64,000 bases of DNA from Branchiostoma floridae (Eukaryota; Chordata; Leptocardii; Amphioxiformes; Branchiostomatidae): positions 24,838,841 to 24,902,840 of the forward strand of contig NC_049984.1 in NCBI RefSeq assembly GCF_000003815.2, given 5' to 3'. Under the pieces are notes generated by a model. That model saw only the letters and a list, made by a program, of their open reading frames with translations. It did not search any database and was not told the DNA's origin. Positions 12,030-23,057 of this stretch are shown here, in pieces. A program made the translations under genes and the position numbers. The stretch's first letter is position 1. Every line of letters starts with the position of its first letter.

Positions 12030-13130
12030 CCTTAACTCAAAAATATTGATGATGGCTATTTACCTGCCTTAAAAAGTATGGACTTCAGAAGAAAATTTTT
12101 CCCAGGGACCATTGTTTATTTCTGATGACTTGACTGCAGCAAAATAAAGCTTGACAAAAAGGATCTAAGTAAATAACTGTCTACCTGGAAAATAGAGGTC
12201 AACTTGTTCATACCTTTATATACAATGCACAACTGCATGTGGTCATGTGTTTGCACTTATTTTTGTATATGCATGCAAATAAGGAAAACTCATGAATTAC
12301 CATTATGTATCGTACATAGGGTGAAAAGCTCTACACTTAAAGCATGAAATGTACTGTGTTTTTAAAATCATTTCATCAGGAATAGCTCAACGTTATATAC
12401 CTTAACATTTCCTGGAGAGCATCTTAAACAGACAATTAATCCACCCCTCTCCATATAGCTACCTGTTCAATGAAATTTTGATAAAACACAGAATTTGAAC
12501 ATTTAAGAAAATGCTCTGCTTCCTTGGTCAATCAGTCATGCCTCAGGGACTTACAGTTACTGACAGCATACATAGTCCTGAGGTATATAATTGCAAGCTA
12601 TTTGTAAATATGGATATGCAAAATGGTTCCTCACAACATTGCATCTAGGATACTGCGTGCTACATATTAGCTTTAACATGACATCTACAGTCCAGAGAGC
12701 TATGATTTCAAAGCATCTAAATCTGAGTCATTGTAATTGTCATAGTAACACAGTGCATTGCAAAAAGCATGCTTCTACTAGCTGTTTATCTTTTTACAAA
12801 GAAATTGGGACTTCGTTAATGTTCATTATAACTCTCCCATTTGCATGTTGTAGAAGCAGGTAATCCATTGCATAATCAGCTTCTCATCTGCTGTCATCTC
12901 ATGTGCACTGATGGCCTGCCTGGGTTGAGTGTCATCAGCACCTATAGCAACAACATTACAAATTAAAATATTTCAGTGTTGTAATGGACATGATTCTGGT
13001 GAAGGTTGCATTAGCAATGTCACTGTATAGCCTTGTTGTCAGTGCCTATTGAAATACATCTGATAGCAAGTATCGTGTCCTGTGATCTTATGACAACAAA
13101 TAAAGACCTAATGAAATACAGGGAGTATTG
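12030..13130. other. spacer without a gene
   Basis: The open frame at 12591-12863 has no recognisable domain. No repeat or RNA gene is recognised here. Confidence 0.45.
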
Positions 13131-13135
13131 TCAAA

Positions 13136-13245
13136 ACACAAACACACTCTCTAAACACACACAAACACACTGTACACACAAACACACTGTACACACAAAT
13201 ACACACACACTGTACACACAAAAACACACTCACAATCACATATAT
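13136..13245. repeat. CA-rich minisatellite
   Basis: Imperfect repeats of ACACACTGTACACACAAA, degenerating to (CA)n. It lies directly left of the TIR element starting at 13253. A second CA-rich patch is at about 13684-13760. Confidence 0.9.
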
Positions 13246-13252
13246 ACATATA

Positions 13253-13370
13253 GAATACAACATGGTGTATTCCTTATCGCCTGAGGCACCTGTTCAACTG
13301 TTAGGTTGGAGGGTGATCCCACCCACATGAGGGCTGGGACCAAGGGTGATACAGAATACAGCATGTTGTA
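13253..13370. mobile_element. short TIR element, ATACAACATGGTGTATTC family
   Basis: Begins GAATACAACATGGTGTATTC and ends with the diverged inverse GAATACAGCATGTTGTA, about 118 bp in all. A related copy is at 15412-15540. No coding sequence; probably a small non-autonomous DNA element. Confidence 0.7.
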
Positions 13371-13557
13371 AACAGTATTTCACTTTATCTATGTCATACC
13401 CACCCAAGAAAAACATTTGTTTCAATGCAAAATGCAGAATTTGAGAAAATTTGGCGTCCTCAACGGAAAAATTGTAACAACAGCAATTCTAATGTTTGAA
13501 TCTCAGTACACATGAACTTCATGATGAAGCATGTTTGAATGATCCTATAGTACTACT

Positions 13558-13590
13558 ACATGGGGTTCTACTATTAGTAGAACCCCATGT
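13558..13590. other. perfect 33-bp palindrome
   Basis: Arms ACATGGGGTTCTACTA and TAGTAGAACCCCATGT are perfectly complementary over 16 bp around a single T. It is isolated from other repeats and could form a very tight hairpin or cruciform. Its origin is unknown: it could be a remnant of a small inverted element. Confidence 0.95.
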
Positions 13591-13996
13591 AATAAGCCAA
13601 GTTATCAACCGGTTCCTGAACACTTGTATTGAACACTACCTTGTATCTTGGCCTAAGTATGACATACAAATGTAAATGTTGAGACACACACACACACATA
13701 CTCATATTCACAAAAAGGCATACACACACATCCACACTCACATACACATTCACACTCATAATGCAACATGTAAACAAAAACATGCATTGATTTCTTTTCT
13801 AACAAAAGGGCTTAAAATATCCATAATATGAGGATAATATAGCAATGTGTATTTTGATCTGCTCTGCTTGGTTAAGTATATTGGTACCTATAGTAGTGAG
13901 TTTATCGCTGTCAAAATAACCGAGATTGGTGCTACCACCCCCTTCGTATTAGAAAAAAAAGACTTATCTAAGACACATATTGTTTCACTATTAAGT

Positions 13997-14170
13997 TGTA
14001 AATGCTTTTAAGTTTGCGGGAATTTAATTTTGCGGTAGCGGGAAACAGGACTGTTCGCGGTGGTTTTAAGTTCGTAGTAGCACTATGCACTGTAGTCTCT
14101 AACTGCCATGGAAAAATGTTTGCGATGGTTTTAAGTTCCCGGTGAATGAAAAAAATTCCTCATTTACAGT
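13997..14170. mobile_element. TIR element, TTCGCGGTGGTTTTAAG family
   Basis: Starts TGTAAATGCTTTTAAG and ends CATTTACAGT. The interior has repeated GCGGTGGTTTTAAGTTC and the phrase AACTGCCATGGAAAAATG. The copy at 50428-50612 has the same phrases in inverse orientation. No coding capacity. Confidence 0.75.
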
Positions 14171-14779
14171 TAGCATGTTAACTCAATATTGATAATCAAA
14201 ATCATTGTTTTATTTGCAAAGTCATGCCCAAAGCTAATGGCATACACAGTGAAAAAGTATGAGTAATTTAAGAATGGAGTACATAACACCAATGTCTTAA
14301 TATAAAATCAATTATAAAATATAAGGCACTACATTTGATGTTGTGGGGGTTGAATTCTCGTTGAAGGCAATGGTTATGAACTGTCTTCCGTACTGAATAA
14401 TGAGTGAGTAGATAAAAATCAATGACAAATATAAATAAATAAAGAAAATATGGTGAATGTTTGAAAATTTGCTCTTTTCTGGAAAAAGGTTTTAGCCTGT
14501 TAGTGTTACTGCTACTGCTAGAGTCCTTCTAATAATGAATATACTGCCTATAGTACACCAGCTGCAATGCATTATTACACTGAAGGACTAGTCTAGTATT
14601 ATACTCTGGATGAGAAACAGGCATACGCTAGGTACTCATTTCCACCTAAGTGAGTTTTGGGTTATAAGCCAAAGGGGTGACTCCACTTTTTAAACAAAAG
14701 TTACCATGATGTATCATGCTCAATTTTCTGAATATCAGGGATTCAATTTAAAAAATAATTGTTATTGTTATTGGGTGGG
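14171..14779. other. spacer without a gene
   Basis: AT-rich, low-information sequence. No supported coding region, repeat or RNA gene. Confidence 0.45.
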
Positions 14780-15211
14780 CCGACTACTCAGTCTTTGCAG
14801 CCAGGGGCTGAATTGCGAGGAGCTTACAATAGGCAGGGCTAGATTGCAAGGCTCTGGAGCGAGCTGCCATTCGGCGCCACTCAGGTGATCTCAATACCAC
14901 AGTAATTGTCCCAGGTGCGGCCAAGGTACTGTAGGTTTTGGACCACTCACACCGCACCATCGCACATGTGGCGGGTTCTTTAACGTGCCTGGGGTATGGC
15001 TCTCCCCAGACACGGGACCTCCATTTAACATCCTATCCGAGGGAGGGCCCTAGCTGAAGCTAGCTACTTATTTTCACCTGAGTAAAGTGGGGAAAGTCGT
15101 GTAAAGTGCCTTTCCCAAGGGCACAAGATCGGTGGCACGACATGCCGGAATCGAACCCGCAACCTCTCGGTGCAGATCCGGACATGCTCCACTGCGCCAC
15201 GCGGTCCCACA
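14780..15211 (-). repeat. tRNA-derived SINE, family A
   Basis: Read on the minus strand, it begins with a tRNA-like head (about 15211-15125): an A-box-like GTGGCGCAGTGG and a B-box GGTTCGATTCC. A non-tRNA body follows with CTTGTGCCCTTGGGA, CTCGGATAGGA and GAGGTCCCGTGTCTGGGGAG. The body matches the + strand copy at 20993-21290. A head followed by a shared unrelated body is the classic SINE arrangement, so this is not a functional tRNA gene. Confidence 0.9.
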
Positions 15212-15352
15212 CAGTCTATTCTCACCTCACCTCACCTCACCGGTCCCATAGCCTCACCGGCCGTAGGGGCAGCACATCCTATTACTAATTACTAATTTAC
15301 ACTACAGTCTATTACTGGATCGGCAAGAATTTCTTACGAGTACGGCATGAAC

Positions 15353-15411
15353 TAAGGGTGGGTACCGGTACAGAAAATTCAGGACTGTCCAGGTCCAGTT
15401 CAGGTCCAGAT
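15353..15411. mobile_element. truncated hAT-like MITE
   Basis: Starts TAAGGGTGGGTACCGGTAC and continues into the same AAAATTCAGG / GGTCCAG interior as the copies at 5626-6182 and 48415-48783. It stops where the ATACAAC-type element begins, apparently cut by that insertion or by a deletion. Confidence 0.8.
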
Positions 15412-15540
15412 GAAATACAACACGGTGTATTCACCCTCGGTCCAAGCCCTCCCACAGATCGGATCGCCCAACGGTCGAAGGCGTCGGGCGATCCAACCCG
15501 CGGGTACCTTGGTTGATACGGAATACACCATGTTGTATTC
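15412..15540. mobile_element. short TIR element, ATACAACATGGTGTATTC family
   Basis: Left end GAAATACAACACGGTGTATTC-like and right end GAATACACCATGTTGTATTC, about 129 bp. The same family as 13253-13370. It abuts the truncated hAT-like MITE. Confidence 0.75.
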
Positions 15541-15611
15541 TAATATTCTATTATATATATCCCACAATCAAACACCAAACAGCCCAAACATCACAGCAGA
15601 GCATCCAGTTG

Positions 15612-16350
15612 CAGGGCTCGAAATACCACATGCATATGCAAGTTTGTGCATGTAAAATTGGTGTGGTGCAAGTAAGTTTGGACCAAACTTGCACCAGTGC
15701 AAGTTACTTTTATCCACTAATACCTGACTTTAGAAAAAGCTTACACACACCAAGAATATTGTCTGCCATTGAAAGGTAAAAGAAAACAACACTGAATAAA
15801 AAAATAGCCTAAATTTGTTATTTCTAAACTTGGTTAGACATCCAGGTAAACAAAATTTGAAGACAATTCCATCTCTATAATGCTAATAATTCCTATGGTG
15901 TTGTCTTACCTTGATTTGCATATGAGTAAATATATTTTGCATACAATTTAGTGACTTTGATATGATCAACAGTACTGGATTTTCCAGTTATATGTGTTTG
16001 TATTGAGTTGTTCTAGCGATGGTTAAGAATAGTGATGGAAGTCACTCGAAGAGTCCAGAAGAAATCTATTGATCTTATCAAGTTGTAGACATTGAATTGT
16101 CTTAAATTAAGCCTAAATTCACCTTTGTTGTACAATTTGAAATCCAAAATAAAATACGCTTTGGAAAACAAATATCCAAACATGTGGTCTTTATGTATCC
16201 CCATATATTTGCAAATTTTCAGACTGAAGAAGAATAAAGGGTTAACAGTTCACTATTTTGGGTTGTGCAAGTAAGTTTCTTTTGGTGCAAGTTACCTTTG
16301 GCTTAACTTGCACTGGTGCAAGTTGACTGAAAAGTGTATTTCGAGCCCTG
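15612..16350. mobile_element. CAGGGCTCGAAATAC TIR element with 5-bp TSD
   Basis: Left end CAGGGCTCGAAATAC and right end GTATTTCGAGCCCTG are perfect 15-bp inverses. The insert is flanked by AGTTG on both sides (15607-15611 and 16351-16355). Near the ends, variants of GTGCAAGTAAGTTTGG and GGTGCAAGTT repeat in both orientations. The 739-bp length and absence of a transposase mark it as non-autonomous. The ends resemble hAT elements, but the direct repeat is 5 bp and not 8. Confidence 0.85.
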
Positions 16351-16359
16351 AGTTGTGTC

Positions 16360-17205
16360 ACTGTTTGTGCCTTTTTTTACCTCCTTGATTTTACCAATTG
16401 AGATACTAAAGTGAGTCTCCAAGCAGACATATTGCTGGATGAAAAAGAGAAAGACTTACTAGCCAGATAGGGATAAATACTAATAAGTTGCCATGGCATT
16501 TCAGTCAGTAATGTGCAATCTACCCAGCTATCACAGTCACAAGCTCAGTACACCTTTAGCCACCTGACTCCTATTTGTTCAATATCTACAGTTTTTCCAG
16601 CGACCTCTGGAGTCTGTTAGAGACTAATACTTAGTACTACTCATACTATTATGTATCACGGTACAAGCAACGTTACACTGTATAATTTTAAAATTATTAT
16701 AGTGACCGCTGTCAGTATATCCAAGGAGGTAATAGTATATCCTGTACCCTGAAGGCTTACAAATTGTCCTAAGGCTTGTAACCTCGGATTTTCAAAACAA
16801 ATGCAAGTACCATTGTCATGAGAAAACTGGGCCCTAGAACCTATCATGTAACGTTATAATGTACCTGCAACAGTAGAAAATTATTAATTACGTGGAAACA
16901 AGGTGGAAATTTTCAAGGAGGTCGGAGAGACCTCCGGGGTGAAAAATTATTCTACCTGTTTGGAATGGATTATGATTTTTCTATGGGTCATTCATAATCA
17001 TGAGATACAAAAACGATACCTTGATGTATTAGACCTACCTGTAGATTGGGTTACGTGGAATAAATACGTCCAGTAAGGCACATTTCCAGGCGCAGGCGTG
17101 TACGTGTATAATCTCGGCCCATTCGATAATCTGTGGAGGGCGCCATCTTGGATTAGCCTTCAGTCATTCCCATGACGCACCGCGCCTGTCCGCTCCGCGT
17201 TCATC
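16360..17205. other. spacer; possible promoter-like GC-rich part at 17085-17205
   Basis: No coding region is supported. The right part is richer in GC and contains GCGCCATCTTGG, similar to the YY1 core seen near animal start sites. No downstream exon can be tied to it. Confidence 0.35.
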
Positions 17206-17209
17206 ACTG

Positions 17210-17362
17210 CAGGCCGTACGTGCTTGGCGTTGTCCTCGACACAGCACTGCTGTTAACTTCTTTCATCCTAGGATGAAAGGATAAGGTCCTACCGCAGCAA
17301 CGACTGCCCAACGCCGACCTTAGTTATACAGTTATTTCTGTTAACGCTATGTGTATGGGGTG
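17210..17362 (+). repeat. inverted partner of the 4736-4895 repeat
   Basis: Near-identical reverse complement of 4736-4895, with the same palindrome CTTTCATCCTAGGATGAAAG at 17260-17279. It runs into the family B tandem cluster. Confidence 0.8.
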
Positions 17363-17365
17363 GTG

Positions 17366-18830
17366 TAGGAGTAGTCCCTGTTTCGTTGCTCACGGGCTAA
17401 CATGTCTTAGTTTAGAGGTAAGCCGTTTGTTCTCCTTCTTCGCAGAAATTCAATCCTTTTGATGATGATCAAAACCACATAAAACATTTTAAGAATGATG
17501 ACATTTTAGTCGTTTTCCCTTATGATGTGCAACGTGTATGTAACAACGTTCCCGGAAGCGATATTCTTAGAAGTTTTGAGGCCGCTACCTATTGAGCTAC
17601 AGGGACTTTTAACTACTTTTGTCATCCTTTCAAATAGTTTCAAAGAGTCTTCAAAATCTGTTTTTCGTTTCAAACGATTTGTTTTTAGTTCTTTTATGTA
17701 CTACTCCAATCAGATTTTTGCTAAGCATCACAACTACTTTGATTCATAATCCTTTTATGAAATAAAAAGAAAACAATTTTACAGAGTCTTCAAAATCTGT
17801 TTTTTTATAGCTGTGCACCCCCCAGAACCATAGGGTTGGAAGTCTTTTGCCAATGATCGGTCGGCTAACAATATTTCCTTTCCTCCTTTTCAGGCCTTCT
17901 GTAAAAAAGGGAATCCTGGTGTAGGAGTAGTCCCTGTTTCGCCAACGGCTGCTCACGGGCTAACATGTCTTCGTTTAGAGGTAAACCGTTTGTACTCATT
18001 CCTCGCAGAAATTCAATCCTTTTGATGATAATCAAAGACCACGAGGACACCTTTTGTTGATGAATGAAGACACTGTGGTCGTTTTCCCTTCTAGTTCTTG
18101 TGATGTGTAACGTGTATGTAACAACGTCCACGGAAGCGATATTCTTAGAAGTTTTGAACCAGGGCCTCCGGTTACCAACTAAATTTTAATTAGAACCAGG
18201 AGCTCAACTTTGAAGCCGCTACTAGTTAAGCTACAGGGACTTTTAACTACTTTCGTCATCCTTTCAAATAGTTTCAAAGAGTCTTCAAAACCTGTTTTTC
18301 GTTTGAAACGATTTGTTTTTAGTTCTTTTATATACTACTCCAATCAGCTTTTAGGTAAAGATCCCAACTACTTCTATAATCCTTTCATGTAATAAAAGAA
18401 TTTTGAAGACACAATTTAATCTTCCAAATCTGTTTTCTTTGCAAGCGCGGGACCACAAAATGATAGGGTTGGCAGTCTTTTTTTTTAATGACTGAAGACA
18501 CTGAAGTCGTTTTGCTTAGTTCTTGTAATGCCAAACGTGTAATGACTATGTAACAACGTTGCTGAAGTCGATACTATTAGAAGCTTTGCATCTAACAGAA
18601 ACTCTCTCTTTCGGGTGGTCTTCAAAATCAATCTGTACTGCCTTCTACGTCATTTACTTATTTATTTTATTTATTTCATCAACAACACGTCCCAACATGA
18701 CGAAAGTAGTCAGATGTCCCTGTAGCTTAACTGGTAGCGGCTTCAAAGTTGAGCTCAAAGTAGTTGGTAACTGGGAGACCCCGGTTGGAAATCGGTTGGG
18801 ACTGCGCTCGTCTTTAAAGGCATACTACGG
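17366..18830 (-). repeat. family B tandem cluster with tRNA-like heads
   Basis: Two and a half copies, offset by about 0.55-0.63 kb. Shared phrases are GTGTAGGAGTAGTCCCTG, GCGATATTCTTAGAAGTTTTG, CATCCTTTCAAATAGTTTCA and TACTACTCCAATCAG. Minus-strand heads reading GTCCCTGTAGCT occur at about 17580-17608 and 18150-18232, and a plus-strand head is at 18716-18801. Open frames of 60-130 codons inside are probably incidental. Confidence 0.8.
18716..18801 (+). repeat. tRNA-like head of a family B element
   Basis: An 86-bp block whose ends GTCCC and GGGAC pair like an acceptor stem. It has an A-box-like TAGCTTAACTGGTAGCGG and a degenerate B-box (GGTTGGAAATCGG). The degraded B-box and its occurrence in repeated copies argue for a SINE head, not a working tRNA. 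Confidence 0.6.
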
Positions 18831-20396
18831 AGTTTTTTGCGTCCCAAATTTGAAATATTCTAGAACTAAGAAATCTCAGATTTACTACCACTTTTTGACA
18901 ATTTTTGACACTTTTGTGTCATTATTTCACGTTTGCAACGTAAAGGATTAGCCTACAAAACATTCCGCTCTAGGCATGCTGTAACCTGTTGACCTCCCTA
19001 GTTAGACCCTTCTGTTTGTAAGCAACAGAATGCTTGCCACCAGTAGGTCCCCCGGGGTGGGGTAATCAGTTAGCACATGGCAGACTGGAGATAAAGAACA
19101 CAATGGAGAATTTTTTCTTTGGAAACACCCATATCCAATCATTCTAAAATAGCATATAATCATGAACTTATTAGTCTAATTTGTTGGGTATCAACAAGCT
19201 GGGGTCATATTCCCTTCAAAACTGCAAGAAACCTTGTACAGAAAACTAATCTACTGTGCTCAGAGGAAATTGTCAACTGGCCCCCCACTGGGAAGCCAGG
19301 CTGATAAGAAACACCAGCCAGGCAGTGACCAGGCCTGTGCCCATCTGTTTGTTGGAAGATCACAATTTGTATACATGCTTATTTGGTGCAATGATGTCGT
19401 AGCATCTCTCCGTGAATATTTTATGCAATGCTATAGGGTTTATTGAACTAACAATGTAAAGAAAAAGTAGGAAAAGCTACTTTTTGTTTTGTTCAAATAC
19501 TCCTTAGTATGCAAGGGGAGTTGAAGGGACGTACAATTAGAGCCCTGTATTCGAGGAGGTACCTTGAGCACGCACGTTTCAACAGCCTCATTACTCAGAT
19601 AGGGGCCAACTTACACACAAGCTGTGCATCGGAATAAAAGCTTCAACTGACATCCTCACCCAAACACTGTAACGTTTCATTGATAGCTAAGAACTGAAGA
19701 CAAATGTTTCAGACGAAAAACTGATTTCAAAGATTCTGTGATAGATTGTTCTTTTTGAAAGGATAAAAAACGTTGCCAAAAACAAAGACTACAAGAGTTA
19801 GATATCCGATCTTTAAGCATGCCTTAAAGGCGTGTGTTTAAGGTTTCCTCACTATACTTTTCACACTCACTGTAAAAAAGCTTTTAAAGCTCCTTGCTTT
19901 AAGGAATGCTTATATGTCAAATTTCGCACAATGAAACATTCAAAGCCTTCATCAACAAAGACAAAATACATAATTCGTCGCTGAAAAAAAAGTAAAAACT
20001 GGTTGCCGCAATCGTGGTTGAATTTCAAAAGATTTATTCTGTGAAAAGGAATTGCTTAGTCTGAATCATTGCGAGCTGGTGTAGATGAAACAAGGGAATT
20101 GATGAATTCGTTAGTTTGATGATCTGACTACACGACATTGTTTAGATCCCTTGGTTATTCCGTTGTAATCCATACATGGATGTTTCCCTGATTCGTGTCA
20201 AACACAATTTTTGTCGCTTTGTTTCGTGCGATGTGTGTTTACAAAGAAAGTGGCAGGAAGAGCAAGAAGAACGAAACAAGGCTTAGCGCAAGGGAACTGT
20301 TGATAATACCCTGCCAACAAATTTGTTCCTTTGTTAGGCAAAGGAAATAAAATCATGTGTTATGTATAAATATAAGGTCGGTAGGTAGAGATGGTA
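18831..20396. other. spacer without a gene
   Basis: No supported coding region, RNA gene or named repeat. Short open frames at 19119-19446 have no recognisable domain. Confidence 0.45.
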
Positions 20397-20570
20397 TCTC
20401 ACTGCACTTGAGGCGCCGGTGCGGCACTGCGGAGTTAGTTCACTGCGGTACTGTTGTGTTATTTTCGCCTATTTGTTATAATCTAGATATTGCGTGATAC
20501 GTAAAAGTATGACTTAGAAGACAACAAAATGCACAAAACGTAAGAAAATTTTACTAGAATTTAAAAGAAG
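20397..20570. mobile_element. partial TCTCACTGCAC element
   Basis: Shares GGTATCTCACTGCAC, GGTGCGGC and the AGTATGACTTAGAAGACAAC interior (inverse orientation) with the more complete TIR element at 38385-38613. The right TIR is not visible, so the copy is treated as partial. Confidence 0.6.
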
Positions 20571-20992
20571 AACGAAAACAAGTCGAATTGTGGGGGATTC
20601 GTTTATGATTTCCTACGGATATGATTTTGTTCATTTGATATTTATAAATTTTCTGGGGCTTTGACCGGGGGTAACCTGTGTGGCTGGTGAAATTTACACC
20701 ATACCCCAGATGGTCTTCAGTTTTTCATCAAATTTCCTGACGCAAATAAACGATTTAATATGCACGGAGCATTTGCATATACGTCATAAATAGCGAAATG
20801 CAGTTATCAATGCGATATTTGGCGGTGTTGTATATCAAAGAAAAGAAAATTCTCTTCAGTTACAAAGCACACATTGTTTTTCTATTTCATTCGATGGAAA
20901 AGATTTTGGAAGTCTGATCACTTTTATTCTTAAAAGCTATGGCATATAACACGTTATCATATGAAATAAATCACACTACATGAAGAAGTTGT

Positions 20993-21290
20993 GGGTTCGT
21001 GTGGCACAATCGGTAGGGTGTTCGATTCACAGCCCAAAGGTTCTGGGTTCGATTCCGTTGATGTGCCACTGATCTTGTGCCCTTGGGAGAGGCAGCTAAC
21101 ATGGCTTTCTTCACTTCACTCAGGTGAAAATGAGTACCTAGCTTTGCTTAGGACCGTCCTCGGATAGGACGTTACATGGAGGTCCCGTGTTTGGGGAGAG
21201 CCACACCTCGTGCACGTTGAAGAATCCACAACACTTATCGAAAAGAGTAGGGGACCTTCCCGGTGTAAGTGGTTCAAATAAATCTTTCTA
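20993..21290 (+). repeat. tRNA-derived SINE, family A
   Basis: The tRNA-like head at about 20993-21068 contains the A-box TGGCACAATCGG and B-box GGTTCTGGGTTCGATTCC. The shared body follows with CTTGTGCCCTTGGGA, CCTCGGATAGGACG and GAGGTCCCGTGTTTGGGGAG, ending near AATAAATC. It matches the minus-strand copy at 14780-15211. A retroposed SINE, not a tRNA gene. Confidence 0.9.
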
Positions 21291-22324
21291 AGAGAGTCAG
21301 ATGCCTTTCATCAGTGACTGTGAAGCCACATATTTTTGACTAGTTTTGCTTCTAAATCACAAACACACAGCTACAGACGGAACCCCAAATCAACAAATCT
21401 TATTGGCATTTGAACAATGAATATCGTTAAGTTTATTGCAAATTCTTGCCCGTGGGCTAATTGCAGGTAACATGAGAGATTAAAACAGTGTCACAAGTGT
21501 CTACTCTAGTCTGGAACTTGTAAAAGCTAACTCTAGATCCTGGGTTATTGGTTCGACTCCTTTTTGAAGACAGTGAAAGACGAAAGATGTCACCGTTTCT
21601 TTTATGAGTGGGTTTTGTGATGTTAGAGGGAGAACTGTTTTCTTTTTGTCAGTGAACAATAGACTTGTCAAACAGACCTAACTTGGCTGGCTTTTTTCTT
21701 CGCTAAACCAAGTCTTTTTTTATTTCACCTCTTCTGCGGTTCGCCCTCTAAAAGTCAGGTGGTGGCCACCTGCTCGGAGTCTGGCCTTTGGAGGAGAGGA
21801 GACAGTGTGCAGATGCAGCAGCGCCTCCTACCAGGTGTTATGTGAACTGCACATTTTAGACCGTGTTCTGAACAAATGAATCTTGCTATCTGCAGGGCAA
21901 TGACCCCTAATTGACGGCTGCGCAGAAGGTCCCCGGTGAGTCCCCACAGGATTGATTTTTAAAAGTATCAGAAGATGTGTTTTTCTTTGGAAATGTTGGC
22001 ATCTTGGAGCTAAATTCTACAGGTAAGGGTTGTAGGTTTTTTATTATGTCGAAAAAAACAGACTTTTAAGCCTGTTTTGGGTGCCTGGAGCACTAGAAAG
22101 AAGTTTGTTATGTAGCTGTCATTGTAGTGCCAGATGGGGTCAAAGGTCACCGAGTTGCATTTGGATGCAAATCACCGGTCAGAAAGTTCCGAAAAGTTGA
22201 GAATGGACATTTTAGAAGCCGGGCTACCCTCTCAATGTTAGTTTTTCGAGAACGAAACGTCAGGTAGGTGACTTTTGACAGCTTCTATTTGCCATTAAAT
22301 GCATTATAAGGATAGGGAAGACAT

Positions 22325-23057
22325 NNNNNNNNNNNNNNNNNNNNNNNNNNNNNNNNNNNNNNNNNNNNNNNNNNNNNNNNNNNNNNNNNNNNNNNNNNNN
22401 NNNNNNNNNNNNNNNNNNNNNNNNNNNNNNNNNNNNNNNNNNNNNNNNNNNNNNNNNNNNNNNNNNNNNNNNNNNNNNNNNNNNNNNNNNNNNNNNNNNN
22501 NNNNNNNNNNNNNNNNNNNNNNNNNNNNNNNNNNNNNNNNNNNNNNNNNNNNNNNNNNNNNNNNNNNNNNNNNNNNNNNNNNNNNNNNNNNNNNNNNNNN
22601 NNNNNNNNNNNNNNNNNNNNNNNNNNNNNNNNNNNNNNNNNNNNNNNNNNNNNNNNNNNNNNNNNNNNNNNNNNNNNNNNNNNNNNNNNNNNNNNNNNNN
22701 NNNNNNNNNNNNNNNNNNNNNNNNNNNNNNNNNNNNNNNNNNNNNNNNNNNNNNNNNNNNNNNNNNNNNNNNNNNNNNNNNNNNNNNNNNNNNNNNNNNN
22801 NNNNNNNNNNNNNNNNNNNNNNNNNNNNNNNNNNNNNNNNNNNNNNNNNNNNNNNNNNNNNNNNNNNNNNNNNNNNNNNNNNNNNNNNNNNNNNNNNNNN
22901 NNNNNNNNNNNNNNNNNNNNNNNNNNNNNNNNNNNNNNNNNNNNNNNNNNNNNNNNNNNNNNNNNNNNNNNNNNNNNNNNNNNNNNNNNNNNNNNNNNNN
23001 NNNNNNNNNNNNNNNNNNNNNNNNNNNNNNNNNNNNNNNNNNNNNNNNNNNNNNNNN
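22325..23057. other. assembly gap (733 N)
   Basis: Run of N in copy 1 of the 1.33-kb duplication. The missing sequence should correspond to about 23653-24383 in copy 2. Open frames spanning the N run are meaningless. Confidence 1.

Noticed and set aside
20993-21068. Possible functional tRNA gene
   Set aside because: The tRNA-like head is fused to a body shared with another copy at 14780-15211, which marks a SINE.
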